In this document: piece after piece, positions 23,601 through 35,671 of the stretch
Position numbering within the stretch: position 1 is the stretch's first letter
Layout: every line of letters begins with the position of its first letter
Origin: Henckelia pumila
Lineage: Eukaryota; Streptophyta; Magnoliopsida; Lamiales; Gesneriaceae
Assembly: GCF_033568475.1 (NCBI RefSeq)
Contig: NC_133123.1
Span: forward strand, 24,848,622 to 24,912,621
Direction of reading: 5' to 3'
DNA: 64,000 nucleotides
Position numbers and translations under genes: made by a program
Notes under the pieces: model-generated
What the model was told of the DNA's origin: nothing
Databases searched by the model: none
What the model saw: only the letters and a program-made list of their open reading frames with translations

Positions 23601-26600
23601 AAAGCGAGATGCAACGAAGCATTTCTTGTGCGAGACGCTTATCAACCTGAAAAACGTTCTACAAGGTACACTTGGTTTTCATCAGCCTAAGATACTATTT
23701 GTTTTACTAAACCATAAATGGATGCAAATATATAGGTGGTATTTCATTCAAAACACAGTTTTCCAAAGATGATCTGTGTTCTATTAATTTCAAGAATTTC
23801 ATCACAAAAAGGATCTCACAGCGAAATAACAGGATAGCAGCCTTTACTTAATTTATCCAGCAGAGAAAGAAGAAAAGAATATTAAAAGTCCATCTACCCT
23901 CTAATTATATTAAATTAACACAGGCTTCTTTTGACTTACACAAAAATGAGACATGAACCTAAATTCTTAAGAAGAAAACTGTTTCAGCTTTCCATCCAAG
24001 TATCCAACCAAATATGAGTTTGATCAATCTCAAAGTTTGCTTGGTAAATAATTATCTGAACATCTTGTCAGGTGTTGAGCAATCAAAATGCACACTTACC
24101 TAAGCCCCAAGAATCAATAGCCCATGGCGGAGATTTTCTTATAGCTACCCAGTCAGATTTTGCCAACTCCATAGACTTGTATTGTGAACCAATAAGCCAT
24201 TCATATTGCTGTGTCAAAAAATGTCAAATTTGATTAAATGAAAGCAGTTCCATCCCAATGCATTTAAGCTGAAAAAAAATAATCATTTTTAATGTGGCAA
24301 TGAAATAGAAATTGATTTTAGGAAAAAAAATGCAAGATACAAGATCATATAAAATGTTAGCCTGGTTCAGTTTGAAATAGATATTCTCTCAGAGAGAGCA
24401 AAAAGATTCTAAAAGCCTCAACTTTTCCAAAAATTATATGGTTTTCATGCTTTGTACCTTGAGATTCGATTAGCAGGATTTTTCTCACTCATGTTACGAT
24501 TTGACAATTTACTAATAAGCTTCCTCCCAAGTACCAAAACTGTAGTAGCCCGTATCCAAAACTAACAATTAATGAGTAATTAATTGAAGGATCATGTTCG
24601 GATTAAGTAAAACATGATAAAGGAAATTTCAAATGGATTAACGGAGTCCAGAAATGGATCCAGGACACTCAAAAATGGTGGGTATGGTTCGGCAGGTTCG
24701 GGCGCTCCGAACTTGAGTTCGGAGGATCTCGGAGGCTCTGAAGACTTCGGACGGTCCGAAGTGGGTTCGGACGATCCGAACTCATGCGGCCAGCTGTCCC
24801 AAAAAAATACGTCATTGGTGACGTCATCGGGGAGATGTTCGGACGATCCGAACAGTGTATTGGACAGGTGTATGGTTGCATGCGATTGGTTGGACTCGTG
24901 GCGGAGATCGGACGATCCGATGAGGCGATCGGACGGCCCGAAGCAGTTCGGACGATCCGAAGTCAGGATCGGACGATCCGAACGTGCTCTATAAATATGA
25001 GGTCCGAGCTCCTCATTTGGTGCAAATTCCGAGTTCCTATCCTTCGCCCACGTGGCTCTATTTAGGGCTTTGGGTACTCTTATTTTAGAGTTGGAGTAGG
25101 GAAAAGTATTATAGTATAGTCAGACAGTGTCTGACATAGTAGCAGAGCAGTGCTCGTGTAGCGGAACAGTGCTCGAGGCTGTGGAGCTGCAGCAGGGGTG
25201 TGCCCCTAGTTGCGGGATAGTCGTCATCAGTGGGCTGACGACGGACGCAGGTATAGCTATAGTCTCCTTAAATTATTTAGGAGTATGCAATAGCTTAGTT
25301 AAGGCTTTTAGAGCTTAATGAATGATGCATGGGTATTTGCATTGTAGAGTTGATGATAGGCTTGGAACCTAGAGTTGGACTGCTAGGACTGCCTGTAGAA
25401 AGGTACGTAAGTACTGACTGAGATTGCCAGCGGATATGCATGCTTATATGTTGTATTTATGTGTTTGCATGTTATTGTTATTGATATATGGCATGTACAT
25501 ATCATCTTGTGTCTGTACGTCTGTACATCTTTTGAGATGAGCCAGTTAGGGTTACTCAGCCCTGTTTGGACGTTTGATACCGAGTACCCTTAGGTACTGA
25601 TACCTAGAGGACTCCGTGGTCCGCATCCGAGATTCGGGAGTGAGTGGTCGCACACAGTGGTTAGCTACCCCGATGTGACGAGCTCATACTCTAGACGTCA
25701 GTCTGAGCAGTTTGTATACAGTTATCCCAGATATGGATACCCTGTCATTTGCATGCATCATATTTGTATGTTTATCCGTGCTTTCGTATTGAGCTTAGAG
25801 CTCACGTCCAGTCTTTTCTGTGTATTTGGACACCCCATTCGACGGGGCAGGTTTAGGTGCGGGATTGAGCACCATAAGCTTGGAGAGGCCAGTAGCCCTT
25901 GAAGACAGCAAGATTAGCTGTAGGTTTATTTTAAGTAATTCGATTGGGTTGTATAATCGAGTTTGTTTAGCCGGTTGTATTCTGCAGGTCTTCTTGTATT
26001 TAAGTCTTCCGCAGCGATTTTATTTAATGCATGCTTAATTACGCTCTTATCTCTGATTAGGTAGCGGATCCGGTATGGGTCGCTACAAAAACACACCAAA
26101 TTAAGAAACTTTTTGGAAATAATCTTCACATAGCTAGATAAGGATATGAATGAGCTCGCATTAATTTAAGTTTAAGACACATAAACAAGAAGTTTGTTTT
26201 CTCTCGTGCTGGGAAGTGGGAAGCCAAAACCCGGTTTCTCCAAAAGTATAATGTGAAGAACTGTGAAAAAGATGGACTCAAACTGATAACTTACAAGCAT
26301 TGGTCCAGTAGCAGCTTCATTATTCCCGTCAAATTCAGATAGAACATCAAATGCATGGAGCTTCCAGTCCAAAGTTTGAGTGACGACAACACTAGCCATG
26401 CAAACATTACCATGAACCTGCAATAGGACAACACCAAAGACATAATCCTTAATATATAGCTAAAACCAGAAATTCAAGGAAGTGCAACGACCAAACGAAA
26501 TTTCATTTTTTACAGATACTCAAACACCACGATAGCGGAGATCCACCAAATTAATATGCGTATAGAGTCACAATATCACATGAGCATATCTAGCATTTTG

Positions 26601-29076
26601 TAAGACATTTATCAACTCACAAGTCACAACACAATCACATTCAAGAATTGAAACATAGAAGTGTGAACATTTTATGACTGTAAATTCAATACATCACTCA
26701 TTTCAAAGCTCATATCAAGTCCTTTTCCCCTATTCACCATCCAGAAGCAGGATGCCAAGTTATTGAAGACTTTTGAATATAAATAAATATCATCAAATAA
26801 AAGGCATATTCGCAGCAGTTATAGTCAGATTGTAGGGCTCAAGCCATGCAACCAAAAAATGATCACAAGCAGGTTCTCCCCGAATGGATATGTTATTACA
26901 TAGGAAACTACTGAAACTAGATATAAGATGCATACCAATTTACAATCATTATTTAAAAAGCTCACAGCTTTAGCTATCCGATGAAGCCCCCAAGCAAAGT
27001 ATTCATCCCTGAAGAAGCAAGAAAACATTAGAACTATTTTGAAACAAGGCAAGCAGGAGGATAAATCTGAGGAAGCTAGAGAAATGTTACGAAAGATGAC
27101 AAGTCGAAATGGCGTCTTTTGAACTAGTAACTAAAATATATGACTCTAAAAAAAATACAAAGTCGTACGAACCAACGATCTGTTGGTAGGATTAAATAAT
27201 ATCTAAGGAACCAACACATCAAAATTATTGAAAATATACTCATTAAAGCAAACAAAGCCAAATGTTAAACAATGTTACTCGATGCTTGAATGACAACAGA
27301 GGGATTACAAAAATATTACACCTTTGGCTGCCTTCTAACCCCAATTCCTTGATCTTTTCTGACAGGGGCATAACAGGCTCCGTCACAATATAGATAGTGA
27401 CCTTTGTACTAGAACCATCAAAAGTTTCTGCTTCAGTACTGTGCAGAAATGACAAAATGTTTGGATGCCTGACCTGAAGAAATAAACACAGTTCTCAGTT
27501 GTGACATAGGGAAATCAAGTGCACAAGTCCGTTCACCGTGCTTCGAGAAATGTGAAAAACATGAAGGGAAAAGGAAGATACATCGGAATATCATCTTCTA
27601 TACGGAGTTTTATGACTTGACGATAATATTTAATCCGGACACATGAATTTTTAGGCTAATATCATCATAACTATGATGCATTAGCTGTGTGTTCTCTTAA
27701 AGCAAAAGATGTTTCACCATTTTGGGTTAATCACATGGAACCGTAAGTGTTGCTTTGATGCTACAGTGGTGGTAATACACCCACTGTAAATCCGATGCCT
27801 CATGAAACCAAATAATCTTTTACAGGTGGTCCCACGCGCTGGTCAACATGTCAAAATAACTGGCTCAACATGGACCCTTTGATTAACAATTTGGGTACTA
27901 ACCCCGCTCTAGCATGGAATAATCGAACTGTACTATAGCTTTTCACATCAATTAAATTTCAGAACTCAAATGGAAACCAGGGGCACCTGACTCTTAAAGA
28001 AGAAGCAGATCAATTATTTCAATAAATAGTTTCACAATTGACTGGCAAAAGAGAAGCTCACCGTTCGAAGGCGTTTGACACCGTTACGACCAGCAGTTAA
28101 ATGCCCGTCATTCACATTGCTTCCGGAAAGAGAAAATATTGAAACAGGAGTCCCATCATCCTGTTTGGTGAGAGGAAACGAATGAAAAGGCAAAAGTTAG
28201 AGACCTTTATTTTATCGGGATTATAATGGAAAGTGTGATTTAGAAAGTAGCAAAAATTTTCAATGAGACACGACAGAAGAAAGTTGACTGCTGACTACAA
28301 ACGTCTCCCATGTCCGGCCACTACAAATATTTTCAATGAGACACGACAGAAGAAAGTTGACTGCTGACTACAAACGTCTCCCATGTCCGGCCGCTAGTAT
28401 CATCAATGTGATGAGGATGCCTAGTCACAAACTTCTTGTAAAGCAAAAAGGATTATGTACTTATGATTGTCATAATGATACAGCTTATATGAGCAACTAA
28501 CTGATCCCATCCATTACTCCACGCCTCTCTCTTCTCCAACTTCGTCTTCTAAACTTATTCGTCAAGAACAGTTGCAGAAAGTAAGCAGCCTACAATTGCA
28601 ATGAGTAACCACCAAATGGACACATCACTATCTTCAACCTTCAAATCCTACTCCAAATTTCAAGTAAAATATAAACAAAAGGAGACGAAATCATGAACCT
28701 AGTTGTAGTCCACAGATGCTGAAATTTCAAATTTAGCCCCATATTCGTCCCAAAATCCAAGCTCCGACTTTGTAAATAGCTTCCCAACTGAATCCTAATT
28801 TTGCCCTTATGATACTATTACTACCAGAAACATACATGTCACGAAGCTGGAACCAAAGAAGCATAATTCGACAATATTCCAAACAAATCAACCAACTTCA
28901 AGAAAAACAAAGAATCAACAAGTAAAGTTCCAGATGGAAAAGATGCCAACCTTGGAGGTACCACGGCAGTGCACCCAAGATCCCCAGGCAGAGGAGTAAG
29001 GCTCACCGATATTGTACGGCAGATCTTTCAGGCCGGTGCCGGATCCGCCGACCACCCCTTTCAGAAATTTAAACAT
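17603..29076 (-). CDS. CTEXP: SCY1-like pseudokinase with HEAT repeats (CTEXP/SCYL1 type), 21 exons, 826 aa
   Basis: Exons on the minus strand: 29076-28951, 28160-28062, 27473-27322, 27008-26936, 26417-26295, 24208-24100, 23378-23299, 23095-23014, 22034-21895, 21824-21714, 21638-21522, 21408-21319, 21206-21153, 21009-20935, 20800-20725, 20513-20414, 19652-19583, 19293-19220, 18641-18529, 18345-18100, 17973-17603. They total 2481 nt with every phase consistent. The kinase-like domain (about residues 25-300) has HGN (152-154) where active kinases have HRD, and AFD (172-174) near the DFG position, so it should be catalytically dead. ARM/HEAT-like helices fill about 330-560. The tail is Ser/Pro/acidic with three DDxxW repeats. 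SCY1-like proteins act in tRNA export and COPI/clathrin traffic; the plant homologue is named cytoplasmic tRNA export protein. The start MFKFLKGVVGG fits the family. Intron 5 contains a solo LTR, and intron 10 has a GC donor. Confidence 0.95.
21639..21713 (-). other. GC-AG intron 10 of the SCY1-like gene
   Basis: Exon 10 ends TCATAAG and is followed by GCAACT instead of GT. The acceptor before exon 11 is TTTGCAG. Protein continuity (SHK then VLPTVVKL) requires this donor. All other introns of the gene that I placed are GT-AG. Confidence 0.85.
23397..23451. repeat. AAAAAT/AAATAA microsatellite
   Basis: A perfect hexanucleotide repeat of about nine units in intron 6 of the SCY1-like gene, just upstream of exon 7. 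Confidence 0.9.
24698..24981 (+). promoter_or_regulatory. Phased TCGGA-N3-TCCGA palindrome array in the solo LTR U3
   Basis: 13-mers start at 24698, 24729, 24747, 24767, 24839, 24908, 24929, 24948 and 24969. Most are TCGGACGATCCGA or one change away. Intervals within clusters are 18, 20, 21, 19 and 21 bp. The last copy ends 8 bp before a TATA box. The first base of each flank often extends the palindrome (GTTCGGA...TCCGAAC). Confidence 0.75.
24988..24998 (+). promoter_or_regulatory. TATA box of the solo LTR
   Basis: CTCTATAAATATG directly follows the palindrome array. Its position fits the core promoter at the U3/R border of an LTR. Confidence 0.65.
28257..28395. repeat. 73-bp-period tandem duplication in intron 1
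   Basis: A block beginning CAATGAGACACGACAGAAG at 28261 is repeated at 28334, with about 65 nearly identical bases per copy. It lies within intron 1 of the SCY1-like gene. Confidence 0.9.
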
Positions 29077-29514
29077 CCCTCAAATCCCGGTTCCTGATCC
29101 AGGAAACCGATTCAGAAACTCGATTTACGACACTGTAAATGGGATTTGGCGGAGGTGCTGAACGCGATCAGAAGGAGATGTACGATTTCTACTTCAAGTG
29201 ATCGATCGTTGTGTTTCTTCGCTCGCTACAATGTCCATGCCACATGATGGATTAGGCTCCACTGACCCGAATCTGATACCGATGGGCCGTTAGCCCAAAC
29301 ATTAATGGGCCGGACCAGTGACCCATAAGATAATAACTATGTTTCCGGCCACATGAAAATATATCAATCAAAGCCACCAAATATACACCATATATAATAT
29401 TCACATGATTATGTTACTCGTACAAAGTGTGTGCATAATTAGTTTTTTGAAATTTTTTGGTAACCACTATGCATACCAAAATTAAATTGAATCAATTAGG
29501 TATAGTTACGCTTT
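29077..29514. other. 5' UTR and promoter side of the SCY1-like gene
   Basis: The stretch immediately right of the start codon (29077 to about 29230) is probably the minus-strand 5' leader. Beyond it is AT-rich sequence up to the retrotransposon target site (29515-29519). No clear TATA box was assigned. Confidence 0.4.
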
Positions 29515-29519
29515 ATTTG

Positions 29520-30979
29520 TGTAGTGACCCTGCATGGTATCACCTACTAACTGGCAACTAATAGCATGCATTAAACTTAATACAGCAAAATAACTTAACA
29601 GAGTAAAACATGCGGAAACAAAACCATAATTTACATATCAGCTTAGTAACATAATCCAGGCTTAAATCTGTAGTGATACAACCAAAACGAAACATTAAAC
29701 AGTAAACATTATACAGCTATATCGAATCCTGTTGTATAATAAAATCCTCAAGGCTCCTGCTCCCTAGTCCTGCCTTGAACTACCAGCTCCGTCCATCCTG
29801 CGACCTGCCCCATGGAATAGGGTGTCTAAGATAACAACTAGGACGTGAGCGCTAACGCCCAGTACATAGACATGAGTAAATATATGTATATAATGCATGC
29901 AACATGATGACTGGTACAGGGACATCTGAAAAATCATGCTCAGAACCGGCGCCACATGAGTGCTGCCATCGCACGGATCAACCTTTGGGTGCAACCACAC
30001 TCGTCTAGTACACCAGAGTAGACAGAAATAAATGCCTCCGCCGTCGCGGTACTCTCACTGACAGACTATCGAGTATAGAGCTGAGCGGCTCTATAGTCAG
30101 GTATAACAAGGTATAGGCTCAACGTGTATATGCACATGACATATGAATATAAAAAGCGGTAAATCATATATTATATCATATAATAATGCCAAATAAATGC
30201 AACATATAAACATGTATACTAGCTGGCAATTTCAGTCAATGTGTACGTACCTCTAGGCTAGTTCAAGTATAGTAAGATCCTAGGTTTCAAGCCTATATTC
30301 AAAAGTTCACCGTATCACTACATAAATTCTATAAGCCTTAACTAAGCTAATAAGTACTCCCAAAACTTAAATAGATTTCCGGACCATACCTTCGTCCGTA
30401 GATAGCCCTTTGGAGTCTCTGGTCCCGGATGACTATAACCACACCTTGGTTATTCCAGAACCTCTATTATAACCGATAGGGCCCTCAAGTGTATATCTCA
30501 CACTATATAACTGTAGAAGGAAACTCGGGAATTCGTATTTAGAAATGAATCTGAGAAGCCCTATTTATAGGCAAAATTTCCGGCCAAGATCGAAACTTCC
30601 GATTTCAGGATCGGAGCTTCCGATCCAGCTCACTGCGTGCATGTGTGACACGTCGGGATCGGAACTTCCGATCGGGCGATTGGAGCTTCCGATCTGCTCT
30701 ACGTTCAACACTTGTCAAAACTCGTGGCTGAGTCATCGAGCATTGCTGGCAGCTGGAGATCGGAACGTCCGTTCCAGGATCGGAGCTTCCGATCTCGGTG
30801 CTTCCGCTAGGCTTCCGAAGTGGCTGGGATCGGAGCTTCCGATCTGGGTTCGGAGCTTCCGATCCAGCCCAAAGTCAAAAGCCCATATTCCCTTCCGAAG
30901 TTCAATAATACTCCGAAATTACTAACCCTTAATCATGTTTAACATATTATTATCTTAAAATGGAATCTGGGTTACTACA
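29520..30979 (-). repeat. Element 1 3' LTR (1460 bp)
   Basis: Intact copy starting (plus strand) TGTAGTGACCC and ending GGGTTACTACA. It contains the palindrome array 30590-30862 and, on the minus strand, the TATA box CTATAAATAGGG (30561-30572). The polypurine tract on the minus strand (AAAGGTGGAGAGAA) abuts it at 30980-30993. Confidence 0.93.
30590..30862 (-). promoter_or_regulatory. Phased palindrome array in element 1 U3 (3' LTR copy)
   Basis: 13-mers of the form TCGGA-N3-TCCGA start (plus coordinates) at 30590, 30611, 30659, 30680, 30760, 30780, 30795, 30830 and 30850. Doublet intervals are 21, 21, 20 and 20 bp. On the minus strand the array lies just upstream of the TATA box, as in the solo LTR. 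The spacer is usually GCT or ACT instead of CGA. Confidence 0.75.
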
Positions 30980-31100
30980 TTCTCTCCACCTTTAGATATT
31001 TCGTCCGCGAAATAACATCTAAAGACAAAATCAAGATAATAATATGAAACATCAAACCATGTTTTATTACAACAACTGTAATTACATCTTACATGGTAAA

Positions 31101-33918
31101 TCAAAAGTACAAAGCAAACAACTCAGGATATTCCGCTTGCATACGACTCTCAGTTTCCCAAGATGCTTCTTCAACGCCTCGGCGCTGCCATTGTACCATC
31201 ACAAGTGGTATAGTCTTGTTCCGAAGAACTTTCTCCTTCCTGTCTAGGATACGGATTGGTCGTTCAACAAAAGACAGATCTGGCTCTAGCTGAATATCAG
31301 TAGACTGAATCACATGAGATTCATCAGCTATATACTGTCGAAATAACGACACATGAAAAACGTTATGTATACTGGAAAGATTTGGCGGTAAAGCCAACCG
31401 ATATGCAACATCTCCGATCTTTTCCAGTATCTGGAAAGGCCCAATAAAACGAGGAGACAACTTGCCTTTCACGCCGAATCTCATCACCTTCCTGAAAGGT
31501 GATACTCGGAGAAACACATATTCACCAGGCTCAAACTGAAGTGGCCTGCGACGAATATTAGCATAAATGGCTTGTCTATCTTGAGCAACTTTGATCCTAT
31601 GCTTGATCAAATCTACTTTGTTTACAATCTGCTGCACCAATTCAGGACCCTCGACTTGTCATTCCCCGACTTCATCCCAGAATAACGGAGTACGACACCG
31701 TCGACCGTACAATGCCTCGAAAGATGCCATATCAATACTACGATGATAACTGTTATTGTAGGCAAATTCAATCAAAGGTAATTGATCCAGCCAAGATAAG
31801 CCAAAATCCATGACAGAAGAACGTAGCATATCCTCCAACGTACGAATCGTCCGTTCTGACTGCCCGTTGATCTCCGGATGATATGCAATGCTCAAACTCA
31901 GAGTGGTACCCAACGCCTCCTGAAAACTACCCAAAAACGTGAGGTAAATCGCGGGTCTCTATCACTAACTATGCTCACTGGAATCCCATGTAATCGCACT
32001 ATCTTTTGGATGTAAAAACGTGCCATGCGATCATAAGAATATTCCCGGTTATAAGGAATAAAGTGTGCTGATTTCGTCAAATGGTCAACGACAACCCATA
32101 TAGCATCACACTGACGTGACGTCATAGGCAAGTGGGTAACAAAGTCCATAGTCACGTGCTCCCACTTCTATTCGAGAATCTCAAGATTCTGCAGTAATCC
32201 ACCTGGTCGTCGATGTTCAGCCTTGACCTGTTGACAAACCAAACATCTTGAAACAAATTGATACACACTTCGCTTCATCCCTTTCCACCAAAATCTAGTT
32301 CGCAAGTCCTTATAAATTTTCATGCTACCAAGATGAACTGATAATCGACTCCTGTGAGCTTGAGAAAGAATATCGTTTCTGAGCTCCGCAATATTAGGTA
32401 CAACCACTCGATTAGTTAAGCACAATAAACCATCTGCCTGAAAATGAAATCCAGATGTATTAACTCCATTGGCTAGACGTGCCAAACGCTGAGTCTTAAC
32501 ATCAGATATCTGAGCATCTCTGATCTGAGAATACAATGCTGGCTCAGACAAAATAGTATACAACCGAATCTCATTTCTCCCTTTCTTGTGCTTGAGCGTA
32601 AAACTCAATGAACAGCACTCTTGAATCATATGAGATACTTCACTAGTCTGAAGTGCAGAAAGTCTCACCTGCCGACTTAAGGCATCAACAGTAAGATTAA
32701 CAGAACCTGGATGATATTTTATTTCACAATCATAATCCTTCAGAAGATCCATCCAGCGTCTCTGTCGCATATTCAACTCCGCCTGAGTGAATAAATACTT
32801 CAAACTCTTGTGATCCGTGAATATCTCAAATTTCTCGCCATAAAGATAATGCCTCCAAATCTTGAGTACAAATACAATGGCGGCTAACTCGAGATCATGT
32901 ACTGGATAATTACTCTCATGCGTCTTCAACTGTCGAGAAGCATAGACAATAACATGTCCATGCTGTGTCAGAACACATCCTAACCCCTGACCAGAGGCAT
33001 CAGTATAGACAACATAACCTCCTGATCCAGAAGGTAGAGCTAGCACAGGTGCAGTAGTAAGACGTCTACGCAGCTCGTGAAATGACTCCTCACAATCCGA
33101 GGACCATATGAAGACAAAATCTTTCCGTGTAAGCTGTGTCAAAGGTCTGGCCAATTGTGAAAAATTCTCGATGAACCGACGGTAATATCCAGCTAGACCC
33201 AAGAAACTACGAATCTCAGCAACCGTCGTTGGACGAGACCAGTTCAGCACTGTCTCTATCTTACTAGGATCAACAGATATCCCTTCACTAGAAATCACAT
33301 GACCGAGAAACACTACCCGATCAAGCCAAAATTCACACTTGCTCAATTTCGCATACAACTGCTTATCCTGTAACGTCTGTAAAACAATCCTTAGATGTTG
33401 TGCATGCTCATCCTTGTCATGAGAATAGACAAGAATATCATCAATGAAGACAATGATAAATCTATCCAGATACTCTCGAAATATCTGATTCATCAGATTC
33501 ATAAAGACTGCCGGTGCATTCGTCAAACCGAATTGCATCACCAGAAATTCATAATGCCTGTATCTGGTCCTAAAAGCAGTCGTAGATATATCTGAGTCTC
33601 GTACCCGCATCTGATGGTATCCAGATCTCAGATCTATATTCGAGTAAACAGAAGTACCATGTAATTGATCGAACAGATCATCAATCCGCGGCAAAGGATA
33701 CTTATTCTTGATGGTGACACGATTCAACTGCCTGTAATCAATACATAATCGCATCGATCCATCCTTTTTCTTGACAAATAAAGCAGGTGCTCCCCACGGA
33801 GAAACACTCGGAGGGATATATCCCTTATCAAGCAGATCCTGTAACTGCTGTTTCAATTCCCTCATCTCTGAAGGTGCTAGATGATAAGGTGCTCGGGATA
33901 TAGGCGTAGTTCCTGGTA
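31101..33918 (-). pseudogene. Element 1 pol (RT, RNase H, integrase, chromodomain-like tail), broken
   Basis: The RT/RNase H/integrase zinc-finger part is one long frame (33865-32168) with FIDDILVYS as the RT catalytic motif, [10 protein letters not shown] for RNase H and the HHCC finger ending [15 protein letters not shown] at 32165-32167 stands where a Trp is usual. The integrase core continues in 32155-31898 (VDHLTKSAHF, SDRDPRF). A frameshift near 31920-31935 moves it to 31934-31659 (NGQSER, with the catalytic Glu). A TGA at about 31656-31658, probably from CGA, precedes the last frame (31640-31101), which holds the GKLSPRFIGPF region and the chromodomain-like end EEASWETE. The pol frame is offset by one base from gag-pro near 33930-33945. 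Confidence 0.9.
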
Positions 33919-35562
33919 CTAAATCAATACAAATTCAACCTCTCGCACCGGAGAAAAACCAGGAATCTCATCAGGGAATACATCAGGAAACTCGCTGACA
34001 ACCGGTAACTGATCAATACCCGTACTACTCGTGGACATATCAACTGCATAGATGAGGTAGCCCTCCCCACCTGACTCCAAGACATGACATGCCTTCAGAG
34101 CCGAAACAAGTGGCATCGGAGGTCGCGCACCCTCACCATAAAAATACCAGCTATCACCCTCAACCAGATGAAACTGTACCAGATGCTGATAACAATCCAC
34201 AGTAGCGTGATATAAAGTCAGCATATCTATTCCCAAGATACAGTCAAAATCTGTCATCGTTAATATCATCAAATTAGCTGCTAACACATTACCCTCAAAC
34301 TCCATAAGGCAACCCATCACTAGACGCTTAGTTACTATCTCTTGCTCCAACGGAGTAAATACAACTAAATCCATATCTAATGATACATAAGGTAATCTAT
34401 GTCTCTTAACAAAGCGACTAGAAATAAAGGAATGCGACGCTCCAGTATCAATTAATACAAGTGCAGGAATACCACATAACAGAAAGGTACCTGCCAACAT
34501 GCGATCGCTTCCCTCTGTAGCCTGCTCCTGAGACAGAGCAAACACCTGCCCTTGAGTCTGGGAACGATAACCAGAAGAACTCTGTGGTGCCGGCTGCTGA
34601 CGTGGAAAAGTAGAAGCCTGAGATCCAACCTGTGATCCCGATCCACTAGCAGAACCCATGCACTGAGGACAATCTCTCCGCAGATGTCCCTGCTGACCGC
34701 AAATATAACAAGCACCAGTAGCTCTCCGACATGAAGCTGCAGGATGCTTCCCTCCACAATGACTACAAAACTCCTCCTTCTTCTTTTTCTTCCCAAAACG
34801 GAACATACCTCGTGAACCATGAGATCCAGATGAAGTAGTAGGAGTAGAAGAAGACGTAGGTCTAGATTGTACAACAGATTGAGCTCGAGGCTCAAAAGAT
34901 CCACTAGGCTGTCCTGGCATCATCAACTGTGCCCGCCTATTGCTAGTCTCCACAAGACGGCAACGGTTCACCAAAGTCTCAAAAGATACCGGGTCATCAC
35001 AGATGACAACCTGTGAGTAGATATCTTGGTTCAAACCTTGTAGAAAGATATCATACTTCGACGCATCACTCTTATTGATATGAGGACTGAAAGGTAGCAG
35101 ATCAAGAAATCGTTGCTGATATTGATCAATAGTCATTGATCCTTGCCTCAGAGTAAGCAACTCCATAGATCGTGCTTGGCGAACAGCCGGAGGAAAATAT
35201 AGTTTCTGGAACTCCCGACAGAAATCCCCCCAAGTCACCTGTCCTCTCTCACTACGTGTCTGAGCAGCCTTGGCATCCCACCAAAAACGTGCTCGATCCT
35301 CTAAAACAAATTCTAGAACTTCCAATTTCTGATCCTCAGTACAATCGAAAGCACGAAAAGTACTCTCGAGTTTAGACATCCAACTCCTAGCTTATTCAGG
35401 ATTCTCGCCTCCCACCAAAGGTTTCGGTCCTACTTGCATGAACTTATTGATAGAGTAGCGACGTCTACCCTCATGATGACGATGTTGATCATCATGATGG
35501 CGGTGACGATGATGATGATGACCACCTCCCTGGCCAACACTACCGTGACTCTCGTCAACCAT
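33919..35562 (-). pseudogene. Element 1 gag-protease
   Basis: It starts at or near the ATG at 35562, after a leader. The His-rich N-terminal stretch is followed by a TAA near 35390 that breaks the frame, then a long frame 35379-33919. This carries the Gag capsid-like region (DRARFWWDA, QKLYFPP), a basic linker, the zinc knuckles CSHCGGKHPAASC and CYICGQQGHLRRDC, and the aspartic protease motif LIDTGASHSFIS. No intron-like insertion separates knuckle and protease, unlike element 2. A one-base frame change then separates it from pol. Confidence 0.88.
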
Positions 35563-35655
35563 ATCCTGAAAAGAATTGCACATTAAAATCCCAAATGTGC
35601 AAGAATTACTCAAGACTAAACTAAATCCCAAGTACTAATCCCAAAATCTAAGCAT

Positions 35656-35667
35656 GCTCTGATACCA
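35656..35667 (-). other. Element 1 primer-binding site
   Basis: The minus strand reads TGGTATCAGAGC four bases inside the 5' LTR end. It is complementary to the 3' end of initiator Met tRNA, the usual gypsy primer. Confidence 0.9.
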
Positions 35668-35671
35668 AAAA

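Larger units (their letters stand above)
24541..26087 (+). mobile_element. Solo LTR of a gypsy-type retrotransposon in intron 5
   Basis: The sequence starts TGTAGTAGCCCG, ends GGGTCGCTACA and is flanked by the 5-bp duplication AAAAC (24536-24540 and 26088-26092). No internal domain lies between, so it is the product of LTR-LTR recombination. It is 1547 bp, in + orientation and antisense to the host gene. It carries the U3 palindrome array (24698-24981) and a TATA box. The gene splices correctly around it in silico. Confidence 0.9.

Noticed and set aside
24698..24981. CRISPR-like array
   Set aside because: Repeats are short palindromes of 13 bp with variable short gaps, lie in an LTR upstream of a TATA box, and the genome is eukaryotic.
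24614..24994. 126-residue Ser/Asp-rich frame in the solo LTR
   Set aside because: It arises from the same type of palindrome repeats.
30545..30925. 126-residue frame with GSELPI repeats (also 46708-47088)
   Set aside because: It translates the U3 palindrome array; both LTR copies have it, and it lies on the strand opposite to the element coding sequence.
33395..33595. Plus-strand frame opposite element 1 RT
   Set aside because: It is a shadow of the minus-strand reverse transcriptase frame.
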